64,000 bases of DNA from positions 202,970-266,969 of the forward strand of contig NW_027192212.1 of the NCBI RefSeq assembly GCF_041956535.1. The letters run 5' to 3'. Shown here in pieces: positions 22,034 to 32,467 of the stretch; positions within the stretch are counted from its first letter, which is position 1; every line of letters starts with the position of its first letter. Source of the stretch: Calcarisporiella thermophila CBS 279.70. Taxonomy: Eukaryota; Calcarisporiellomycota. The translations under genes were made by a program, and so were the position numbers. Below the pieces are notes generated by a model. That model saw nothing but the letters and a program-made list of their open reading frames with translations. It ran no database searches and was not told the origin of the DNA.

Positions 22034-25004
22034 TCATTTTTTACACTTTTTAGATTTCGATTGACCCGCCGCAGCCTCCTGCATTTTACGCTTGGATTTT
22101 GAAATTTCCTCCCTTCCCTTTGATTTTATGCTGCTTTGGCTCTCTTCAGGCTCCTCTTCAGGCTCCTCTTCAGATTCTTCTTCAGACTCCTCATCGGACT
22201 CCTCATCAGACTCCTCTTCCGACTCCTCTTCCGACTCTTCATCAGATTCCTTTTCGGATTCCTTTTCGGACTCTTCTTCGGATTCCTCGTCATATTCCTC
22301 TTCAGATTTGGACTCCTCGGGCTTCTCCTTCTCATTCATCTTTGCTTCCTTTTGTGACGTTTTCTGCTTCTTCGATTTCTCTGTAGATGTGAACGCCTAG
22401 GTATTCGATATATTCATATTTTTAAAACACGGCTGCGAAAATGAAAAATAAAACTTATATATATCTCACCTCATCTTCAAAAATATCCTTGAAAAGTTCT
22501 CGCTTTCGCTCCACTCCGGTCTGTTTCTCGGCCCACTCGTCGTGCCGGCGCTTGAAATTTTCTATCTTGCAATTACGCAGCACAATCCTGCCCCACGGGG
22601 ACTGGGCGATCTTCTGCTCAGAATTAACCAAATCTTTGGCAATTTTCTCCTAGATATTCCGAGAACGTGGATATTAGTATCTCGCAACGGATCTCACAAA
22701 AGCTAAAGTAGGAAGGGAGGTCAGGATCTATTCACCTTCGTCTGGAGATCAGCTGCTGCCCAAAATTTGTCCAGCACGTGGCTTGCTTCCTTGTGGATGG
22801 CCATCGCAACAAACTTGCTGGTGAAACGGTGAATAATCTTCTTCTTCGAGTGTACCTCCACAGTTGGTGATGTCATAAGGGCCTCAAGCACTCGAGCACC
22901 GGGTGCAAAGTAGGACATGGCAACGAGACGATTCTGTTCGAGGGATATAATGCTAGATGAACAGAAGAGAAATGGGTATTAAAATAAAGATGGAACAATC
23001 AGGCTGAGCAAAGGCAGTGTTCGTACCTGTCAACAAAGTATTTATTGTATTCTACCGGCCATGTCAGGACCAGCTGTACTATAAGTGAGCCTTGTATGCT
23101 AAACTTGCTGGCATGGATTTTCGCCTTTTCCTGCTCATTTTTCTTGATCGCCTAAGGGGACAACAGTGAGGATATATGTATAAAAAGGGGCAACAGCTAG
23201 CTTTTCAATTTACCTCGTAGTCGGGACAAATCATCATGAGCAAAATCAGATCCACTATATACACCCGCTCATCCTTGGACCTCACCTGGAAAGCATTCCA
23301 CAGCGCATCAAGTATCTCTTTATAGCAGGCCTTGACGCGTGTGCTGCCCTCAATTAGCGCACGCACGACTCCTTGGCGATTCTTCCCTACAATGCGGTCT
23401 TCAGTATGCCAATGGAGAGACCTTTCATGAACTATTGTGCTTACTTACAGAGTAAGAATGGGAATATCTCCGTTGTCTCTGCAACCATCATTTCAAACTG
23501 GGGCACACTTCGTGCATTGACCAGTAGCTTCTGCAGCACGAAATTGGTGAGCTCGTGTTTGGAGATTTTGCGGAACCGATTGCGGAAGAACAACGTGTAG
23601 ATCTTGTTGTAGACCCAGCCGGGTGCAACCTACCCGACGGCAGAATCCACGACACACATTAGGGATGGCTTAGCGATAAATCAACAAACAAATTCCAGCT
23701 ACCTTGATAATGGTCTCTGCGACGTGTGTACCTGCTTCATTCTCAATCATATTTTGGAAATAATGGTTCCGCTGGGAATTCGCCTTGTCACTTTCCTCTA
23801 AATAAATAAAAGGAGAGAATGTTACCAATCACTCCGGCACTAAGGGCAATTCTTGAATTGGACGCTTACTGCCATCCGAAATCATCCCAACCAGTATACA
23901 ATCCATAACGCTCTCACTCGTTTCGCTTAGCCCTCTTTCTGCCTCCAATTCCAGCAATTCTTGTATGACCCGTGCAGAATGACTATCTAGCGCCAGTAAC
24001 CGCATTTCATCCGCCCCAATCGTGGCTGGAATAGTCTTGAGCCAATGAATAAGATAGTTGGTAAACTTGGGTGAGGTGAGGCGTCTTGAACTTGGCTCGT
24101 GCTTCTAAAAGCGTAGAGAATACATCAATATCAATTGGGTGGAAAACTCCGAGTTGACGTAAGAGTTACCCTTGATGTGTTGTCGTGCTTTTGTCTGAAC
24201 TGAGTGCTCTTCTTACTTCTTACTGAGGATTCTTCTACACGCCTTCCAGCAAGTACATAGAGAATAACACGCAGTATATGCGAGCCATAAACATCTTTCA
24301 TCAAGTCGTATATATTCGGTTGAATTTGCTGCAGGAAAATTGTGTTATGTCAGCCCCTATGGATAATGGATTGGAGACGGAGATCTACTTACCTCACACA
24401 TATTAATAACTAAATCGCTGGCAGAGAGAAGCACGCCCATGTCTTCGCCCCCTTCCTCTTTATGCTCCTCTCGTGAGTCTATCTCCCCCTTGACCTCTTT
24501 TTCAACCACTTCTGCTATAAGCTCGAGTAGAGTCTGACATACGTGCGAAGCGTATGTATGTGTAAACACCTCCATAAATCTAGTCGAGAATGGGGATGAG
24601 CTTAGTATCTTGTGAAGCTGTCTATAAAAATTTTGTATTTACCTCCCGTTGAGCCGATCGAAAAACACTCGCAGCTGGAATGGGTCGGAAAGACGGAGAA
24701 GCTTTTCTAACACAACCGAGCATCTATGCTCTTTAGCAACCTCTGCTTCATCATACCGAGCGACCTCCTCAAATACGTTAGAGAAAAAGATTTCTTTTTC
24801 TAAATTACATACGTTGTCGTGTTAATAACCTCAGTATATCAAGCAGCCTAACACCCAAGAAGAGGGTATACCTTCTGCATCCTCGAAATCGACTGCGGTC
24901 ATCCGCGATTCGAGCTCTGTGAAGTACTTGATAGCCTCCTCCTCAAGCATAGAGGGTGCTGGATAATGACTTTCTTTCTGCTTTCTATTCCTGTCTCTTC
25001 CCAT
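22034..25004 (-). CDS. NOP9: Nucleolar Pumilio-like protein NOP9
   Basis: Nucleolar RNA-binding protein with Puf-like repeats that binds pre-18S rRNA during 40S subunit assembly. Twelve exons: 25004-24872, 24799-24643, 24579-24393, 24328-24170, 24104-23870, 23797-23703, 23629-23449, 23386-23214, 23151-23027, 22952-22736, 22649-22470, 22396-22034, all joining in phase to 734 residues. Family features are the N-terminal ELESRMTAVDFEDAEEKEIF, the repeat cores HRCSVVLEKLL, YASHVCQTLLEL, YGSHILRVIL, AGTHVAETIIK and ASHVLDKF, and near the end WGRIVLRNCKIENFKRR with WAEKQ. The C terminus is an acidic Ser/Glu repeat tract followed by a basic tail with Lys-rich nuclear or nucleolar signals. It is the most intron-rich gene in the window. 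It shares a 561-bp divergent promoter with PRP28. Confidence 0.9.
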
Positions 25005-25565
25005 TGTCAAATATTGGGTCTGACCGAGTAATAGCGCGAAAATAAAGGCGGTGTTAGGTATCACTCCAAATTTGTTTACTCTTTGTGACGATTGTGACTC
25101 TCTTTTCATTTTGATTTTTCTTCAACAAATTAATGTATAACTGAATCACTAAAGGCGCGCTTGAATCGGTATGAGATATGAATTGCACGGACTACATTCT
25201 ATTGAGAAACGAACGAGGTGTGCATTGCTCTCAACTCAAGATCTGTGATTTATTTGTGATGTGAGAGAAAATAAGAGCACATGCAACAAGTGAAGGGGCA
25301 GAAAATAAGCAACCCAAATGAATAACATATTATTATAATATAATACGTAATTGGTGGATGTGTTACTTAGATATAAGGCATCAGCTTGATGCCCGTAGGC
25401 TCGATTAGATGAAGCACGATTTATATATTATTTAACTTTATTCAAAATCCCTTTCAAATAAGGAGGACACGGCTAATATGGGAATAAATGACACATTCTA
25501 AGCCACTCCTTCATTTAATAAATTCCACTGAACAATATTCTTGGCTTTCTTCAAACCATAAGAAA
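25005..25565. promoter_or_regulatory. Divergent promoter region, NOP9 / PRP28
   Basis: AT-rich 561-bp spacer between the NOP9 ATG (minus, 25004) and the PRP28 ATG (plus, 25566). An upstream in-frame ATG at 25488 lies within it. The two products act in rRNA and mRNA maturation, so shared control is plausible but not shown. Confidence 0.4.
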
Positions 25566-28497
25566 ATGCCCTCAGAAGTCAGCTCTTACCGGTCCCGTTC
25601 CCGTGATCTAGATCGAGATCGGGACAGGGATAGAGAAAGAGACAGAGACCGCTACCGTCGGGACGCCCATGCTTATGAAAGGGATCGCGACAGGGATAAG
25701 CGACGAGATTATCGAGACGATGAATACCGGCGAGATAGAGATCGGCGTTCCCGTTCACCACGAGATCAGGATAGAAAGCGCAGATACAGATCAGTGGAAA
25801 GGAGATCTAGATCACCAGACAGAAAATCTGCGCGGCAAGCAGAAGATGGGCGAAAGATGGACTGGGAAAAGAATAAAGAAGAGGAGGTGGAGATGGGCGA
25901 AGTGGAGGAGAAAAGAGGCCAAAGAGAAGCATCCGAGGCGATATCTGAAGCGGATTCGGTAACACAGAAGAAGCGCGTTCCGCTTTCGGTAGAAGAGCTC
26001 CTGAAGAAACGAGAAGAAGAACAAAAGGCGGCTGAAAAAGTATTAGCATAATTTCTACAAGCAAAAACAAAATAATGAATTTGACTATTTTTTTTTCGTT
26101 ATAGCCGAAGTTTTTAACAAAGGAAGAGCGTGCCAAGATAGCCCTGGAGAAGCGGGCGAAAGAAGTCGAGGAGGAACGACGTCGTCAAGAGCTTGCAAGA
26201 AAGCAGAGAGAGGAATTGGAAGAGGAAGCTATGAAATTAAATGGTGGGTTGAGTTTGGAGACAGCTGTTGTAATCTTTTTATCACTTCTAATGCCCTTTA
26301 TTTTAGGACGTAGTAACCGTGATTATGACCGCAGCGATCGTTACGATCGTCATGATCGCTATGATAGAGACAGAGATCGACAGCGTGGGCGGGGGCGATA
26401 TGTTGACCGCGACCGTATGGATCAAGGCAGAGAGGAGGGGGCCAACTCTTCTGCACGCACATCTGAAGATATTGCAAATCTAGATGATAGAGAGCTGCAA
26501 TCCTTAAAGGCAACTATTGGCTTTCGACTATTGATGTACTTTGCGGCTCCAATACTGATTTTTTTTTTTCTCTATTCTTAGGAGCGCTATATGGGTACAG
26601 AGCGCAAAAAACGCAAGATCCGTAAAATGAACGAAAGAAAATTCGTGTTTGATTGGGATGCGGCTGAAGACACATCTTTCGACGTCAACCCACTCTATAC
26701 CAACCGCCACAATGCACAATTGTTCGGCCGCGGGCATATTGCTGGGATCGACTTGAAAGAGCAAAAGCGACAACGCTCAGAGTTCTACGAAAAGCTGCTC
26801 GAGGAGAGAAGAAGTGCAGAAGAGAAGCAGCGCGCAGAGTATGTTGAATTTTCTGATAGCAATTTGAGCCTGCATTCATTGTTTTTTTTTGCATATAGGG
26901 AGTTGATAAACATAGATTTGAAGAAAGAGGCTAAATCTAAATGGGACGAACGGCATTGGACCGAGAAGCGGCTGGATGAGATGACTGAAAGAGACTGGCG
27001 TATTTTCAAAGAAGACTTCAATATTTCTACTAAAGGTGCGCTTCCGATAAATAGAGGTTGAAAACGCAAAGATTGTGCTTACTTTTTCTTTATTTTTATT
27101 CTTGATGTAGGTGGAGACATTCCCAAGCCTTTACGTTCATGGCAGGAATCTCCTCTTCCAAGTAAAATCCTGGACGTCATTTCCTCTGTTGGCTACCAAG
27201 AGCCTACCCCCATCCAGCGCCAGGCCATTCCCATTGGACTACGAAACCGCGATATCATTGGTATCGCCGAGACGGGTTCGGGTAAGACGGCATCGTTCGT
27301 CATTCCGATGCTGGTGTACATCAGCGACCTCCCCAAACTGACCGAAGAAAACATGGCCGAGGGACCCTATGCTCTGATCCTTGCTCCCACGCGTGAGTTG
27401 GCTTTGCAGATCGAGCAGGAGACGCTAAAGTTTGCGACGCCCATGGGCTTCAACTGCGTGTCCATTGTTGGTGGGCATGCAATGGAAGAGCAAGCATTCA
27501 ACCTACGGAATGGCGCCGAGATTATTATCGCAACGCCCGGTCGTTTAGTCGACTGTTTGGACCGGCGAATCCTGGTGCTGAACCAGTGCACCTATGTGGT
27601 CATGGATGAGGTTCGTATTGCTTTCCTCCTGGTTTTGCCGGGGAAGGTTCAAGCTAACCTGAGCCTCTTGTTTCTCTTTAGGCCGATCGCATGATCGACA
27701 TGGGCTTTGAAAACGACGTCAACTTCATCCTCGACGCGCTACCTGTTTCGAACATCAAGCCGGACACGGAGGATGCCGAGGACGCCGCCAAGATGAGCGC
27801 GAAGCTGATCGGCGGCCGCAAATTCCGGCAAACGACCATGTTTTCGGCCACCATGCCGCCCGCGGTGGAGCGCCTCGCCAAGAAGTACCTCCGCCGCCCC
27901 GCGGTGGTGACCATCGGAACGGCGGGCCAGGCGGTGGACACGGTAGAGCAGCGCGTGGAGATGCTCAGCGACCCGCACAAAAAGCAGAGCCGCCTCCTCG
28001 AGATCCTAGAAGAGGGCTTCGAGCCGCCCATCATCATCTTCGTGAACCAGATCAAGATGTGCGACACCATTGCAAAGGCCCTCAACAAGCTCGGCTATCG
28101 CACGACCACCCTGCATGGGCGCAAGTCACAGGAGCAGCGTGAGAGCTCGCTGGCGCAGCTCAAATCGGGCCAGATGGATGTGCTGGTGGCCACCGATGTG
28201 GCGGGGCGTGGTATCGACGTCAAGAACGTGTCGCTCGTCATCAATTATGACATGGCCAAGAGCATCGAGGACTACACGCACAGGATTGGCCGCACTGGTC
28301 GTGCGGGCAAGTCCGGGGTGGCCATCACCTTCCTCACCAACGAGAACTCCGAGGTCTTCTACGATCTCAAGCAAATGCTGCAGAAATCGTCCCGCTCCCA
28401 TGTGCCGATCGAACTTGCCCGCCACGAGGCGGCCCAGGTTAAGCCGGGCACCATCAAGGCGAAGAAGAAGCACGAAGAGACGATTTACAATGATTAA
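25566..28497 (+). CDS. PRP28: DEAD-box RNA helicase PRP28 (DDX23 type)
   Basis: Spliceosomal ATPase that exchanges U1 for U6 at the 5' splice site. Exons 25566-26039, 26105-26243, 26307-26509, 26582-26838, 26899-27035, 27111-27610 and 27682-28497 give 841 residues. The N-terminal about 270 residues are RS/RD-rich, as in DDX23. Then comes the family signature [13 protein letters not shown] with [16 protein letters not shown], then the helicase core: Q motif [32 protein letters not shown] at 569-572, SAT, and HRIGRTGR. The intron at 27611-27681 falls inside the DEAD codons. The intron at 26510-26581 begins with GC, which is the only phase-0 solution that links SLK to ERYMG. An in-frame ATG at 25488 would add 26 residues; I chose 25566 because the added stretch lacks RS character. 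Confidence 0.95.
26510..26581 (+). other. GC-AG intron in PRP28
   Basis: The exon ends AAG and the intron begins GCAACT and ends TTCTTAG after a T-run. No GT donor nearby restores the frame of the strongly conserved ERYMG...RKFVF block, whereas this GC donor does exactly. All other introns I placed begin with GT. Confidence 0.75.
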
Positions 28498-28719
28498 TCT
28501 CGCGTCTATTTTTTTTTTATCTTCTTTTTCTTCTATTTTTTTCACTTTCCTCCTATCTCTCTTTGACAGCCATTTCCATATTTAAATAATATATGCAAAA
28601 CGAAACAAAAATACTAAGAACAAAACAGATCAAGAAAATTCAACATCTAGGAAATAGATACAGTATCACAAAGGGGATTGGTATCGAGATGCAAACTGAA
28701 TTGAGGCCGGCCCCTTCCC
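28498..28719. other. Convergent 3' ends of PRP28 and the GH9 gene
   Basis: A short T-rich then A-rich spacer holding both 3' UTRs. No coding sequence is seen. Confidence 0.6.
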
Positions 28720-31065
28720 TCATTCCTGCACCGACTTCAGATCGGTGTAGGTGCCGTTCACCTCCATTTCATAGCTCTTCGCCATTCGTCTCCGTCGGAC
28801 GACTCGCCACCACACGAATCCACCCGCCGCCATGCCCGCCACCAACACACACGCTATCACAATTAGGGCAATGGCCCAGGCGGGCAGCTTGCCTCCGAAG
28901 AGATCGTCGGGGGACGAGGGGCGATCCGCCGTCACATGGACGTAGAATGGATCGGCCGTCCCGTTGCGCAGGGAGAAAGCGACCAGGTTTTGGAATGCCG
29001 CTTGATAGTCGATCGCGACCTCGGATTCTTTGTAGTTGGTCCTACTGTCTTCGAAAAACTGGCCGCACGAAGGAGGGAGAGAAGGTGGTTAGCAAGCTAT
29101 GAGGTAGGAGAGAGGAGGAGGGAGAAGTCTCGAGAGGACATCCGGAAAGCTTACATCATTTTCTCCGGGCCCGCCCACCACAGCCCCATACAGGATGTTC
29201 TTGTTCGGCGCAGGATCGTTGATATGCTGGATGCCGAGTCCGCCGTGGGATCCTGCGTGGTGCGGGCGCATGGGCGAGTTTTTGTGCACCCCGCAGACGT
29301 ATGGCATGTTCATCGGGTTGTCGCCGAGCACATAGTCCCACTAGCGTGTGGTCAATGGACAGGGTGAGTCGAGGTAACGGACGGAAGAAGGGCTTTGCAC
29401 CCCCACACTCACCTGAGACCGGGCAAAGGCATAATACCTCTCCTGTTTGGACTTGTCCACCCGCTCCGCATAGTTGGCGAGCAGCCAGGCTGTGTTGAGC
29501 GCGGGCATGACCGAGTTGTGGTCCGAGCTCACCCCGCACCACAGCAGGCCCCCCCTTGTCAGCCTACATTTCCCGTCTTGCAGAGCCACCTTGGCCTCGA
29601 GGTATCGCTCCGCCTCTCTGCGGTACTTTGTGTTGTTGGGGTCCGCCTGGGCCCCGAATACATAGCATGCGCCGGAGAGGTCGGACCAGTCGACGGGGAA
29701 ATTGGACCCGCCCACCTCGAGAACATCAAAGTAGTTTGAGGCCTTGTACTGGTAGCTCTCGTTCTTCGTTGCGTGCCAGAGCCAGAGCGCTCCCCACACC
29801 AGCTCGTCCTTGTAGGACCAGGATCTGAAGGCAGAGTCGAATTCATGCATTAGTATTATGCTTGCCATCGCGCCCCTTGAGCAACGGGCGGCCTAGAGGC
29901 CAGACTAAATACCTGTAAAAGTCGCGGGCCTGGGGCACTGAATCCGAATAAAACGTGTACGGCTCCATTTCGGCAAAGTTATACACCTCTTCCGCATGCT
30001 TGAGGAGCAGATCAGCATATTCGGTTTCGTTGAAAAGATCGCGGAAGACCATGGCCACCGAAGCAAATGCAGCCGCGGTTCCGGCCGCCACATCGGTGCC
30101 GTGGTTCTTCTCATCGACCTTGAAGGCCGGACGCGGTTTTGGAATCTGACGTAGAAGGGAGAAGAAATTAGGAAAGTCAATAAGGATTAAGTAAATGTCA
30201 ACTGTGCCGTTATGTAGATTAATTTGGGCCCTTTCCCCTTTAGGGTTGGTTGGCCTCCTTCTCGGATAGGAAAAATCAACGACAGCAGGAATAAGCTCAT
30301 TTCACTTACATCGACATCTTTCCCGAAGAAACCATTGTCCACATGTCCATCTCCGACCTGCACAAACAACACATTCGGCTTTGGGTGCGCCTTCACCAGC
30401 CAGTCCGCCCCCCATTTCAGCACATCCCTGAGCCATTCCATCTGTCCGGCGAGCGCGTAGCCCTCCCATGAATCCAGCGCACCCCATGCCATGAAGCTCA
30501 GGGTGTAGGCTAGTGGCAATGTGAATTTGAGATGGTTTCCTGCATCAAAAAAACCTCCGCTCAAATCAACGCCCTCATCTCGGCCATCGTCCAGCACGGA
30601 ATCCTGTCGCCACGGGATGCGGTAGCCCGGGGGGAGCTTCCCTGCCTTTTGCGCCTCGAAAAACAGGAGCGAGTAGTTGAGCAGTTGTGCGTAGTTGGAG
30701 TTGGGGAACTGGGGAGGGAATGAGGTTGCGGTGGGGAAGACCGGTTTTTTAGTGGAGGTTTTGGAAGGCCCGGACGTGGTGGAGCCGGAACTGGAACCGG
30801 ACGCAGAGGCGGTGGGCGTCGCTTTGCCCACGCCGCCTTTTTCGTCCGCACTGGTTTCGTCCTTTAGCGCGTACTTGGGGGGTGTACCTGTGTGAGGGAG
30901 TGGGGAGGAGTAGGAGTCGCTACCCCACTGAGCTGCGGAGCTTTCGCTTGTAGGGGAAAGCGCGTCTGCGGGAGGGCGGATATCCGGCGTAGATGTCTGG
31001 GCAACGCCCGTGGTCGCAACCATCCACCCTATACAGAGAAGCCCATATAGCGTGCGTAGCCTCAT
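28720..31065 (-). CDS. GH9-family cellulase-like protein with C-terminal membrane anchor
   Basis: Secreted glycoside hydrolase family 9 protein (endo-beta-1,4-glucanase family, inverting). Exons 31065-30310, 30145-29913, 29824-29413, 29340-29155 and 29058-28720 give 641 residues. A signal peptide covers residues 1-22, a Ser/Thr/Pro linker about 23-118, and the GH9 domain about 119-570. A single transmembrane helix at about 588-612 is followed by a basic stop-transfer (VVRRRRMAK) and a short cytosolic tail. The conserved active-site blocks can be read: GGFFDAGNHLKF, the substrate block HKNSPMRPHHAGSHG, and ESEVAIDYQAAF with the proton-donor Glu at 542. In GH9 the first block is normally DAGD; here it is Asp174-Ala-Gly-Asn177, so the catalytic-base Asp appears to be Asn. 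An in-frame upstream ATG (31215) would bury the signal peptide and was not used. Confidence 0.9.
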
Positions 31066-32467
31066 AATAATGCTAATAATTACCCCCCGATAGGCGGAGT
31101 GTCCTGGATAAGGATTGGAAAGAGAGGGAAAAAATAAACTATCAAGGAGGGAACGAAGCCTGCAACAAAGCCGCGAGATAAGAAGGAAGGAGACAGGGGG
31201 TGATTTATAATGCACTAGTGCAGCCGTCTATTACCATAGACTTGTTTCGATGCAGAAAGGGGGAACAGGGAATTTTTTTTCTCTTATTCACGGCCACTTT
31301 TGTCACACTTCGGAAGGCTGAGGCTGGTAAGCCAAATCCAGCGTCACTGATTGCTCACCAAGGGCTAAAAGCGGCAATCAGAATACCACCGACGCTAAAT
31401 TGCTCTTCTATTGAGAAGGGGGTTTTCTAATTGCGACAAGTTCTCTTGGAAATCCAATGTCACCCAAGCGGTAGCAGCAGGGGAGGCTCGGCGCACCAGA
31501 AATGCCATGTGCGCGGCAGGGTCCGGGACACCACAGGCCACGGCGGCTGGTGCAGAGAAGATGCCCAGGTGGAGAGCCGCAGCGACTTCACAATGCAAAT
31601 GGGAGGGGAGCCGGTGTCGGCAAGAAACAGGGGCCTGAGGGGTGTGCAGCTCGATCCGGCCTGGTTAGCAGGCCAAGGTTAGGCTCGGCTGGCCTTCATT
31701 TGGGCTAGTCGCCTCCTTGCCCTCGATTTTGTCCTATTTCGCCGGGGCCTCTCCTTCGAGAGGGCTTTTGAGGTTATTTTTAGAGTTTTAGGTAGACAAT
31801 CAATTCCCCGGAGCCACAAGCTTATTCGGGGTGTTCTCTGTGGAAGATTTTCGAGGTACTGAACAATGCTGCGCCTCCCTGTTTACATAAATAGCGTGTC
31901 CTCATTTCCAGTTCGCGTTTTATACCTCGCCTCTCGATCCTCTTTTCCTTGAACCTTAATAAAATCCATTTCCTAAAGACTCAACCCATGTCTCTGAATC
32001 TGCCTCCTGCTGAATAAATAGATGCTACCAGTTTACGCTACACGCAGCCACTCCTTTGGGCAACCCATTCTTTCCCTCGCCGAGCGGGGGAAATCATGAA
32101 TGATGTCGCCAAGCAGAGTGGGTAGAGCAATCTCAAGGAGGTTAAACTAATGAGGATATTGTTTCTTTCCTTCCCACAATACTTCATACTGCATTCCTTG
32201 ATACATCGCCGATATCAAACATATGGAACCATCTATTTAGTCTCTGAACAATAAGAATAGGATGGTGGAAAATAAAGGAGAAATATCAAATGTATTATAC
32301 ATCAGAGTAGAGTTAAAAAATAGAGTGTGGATGAATATATATATTTTTCCATCGTGAAGTAAATATCATGAAATAATAATTAATATCCAGGGCAAAAAGG
32401 AATACATTAAGAAAAAAGAAAGGGGAGTGGGTGTGGGGGGAAATGATGCGTGAAACAGTAAATTTTG
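31066..32467. other. Intergenic between the GH9 gene and chitin synthase
   Basis: 1402 bases with the GH9 promoter side and the 3' flank of the chitin synthase gene. The stretch near the chitin synthase end is A-rich. No open frame has family features and I see no RNA gene. Confidence 0.5.

Noticed and set aside
25488-25565. 26-residue extension of PRP28
   Set aside because: In-frame ATG, but the extra residues lack the RS character that begins immediately at the second ATG. It could be used as a minor start.
31066-31215. 50-residue extension of the GH9 protein
   Set aside because: Starting at 31215 would place the signal peptide internally. The ATG at 31065 gives a standard secretion signal.
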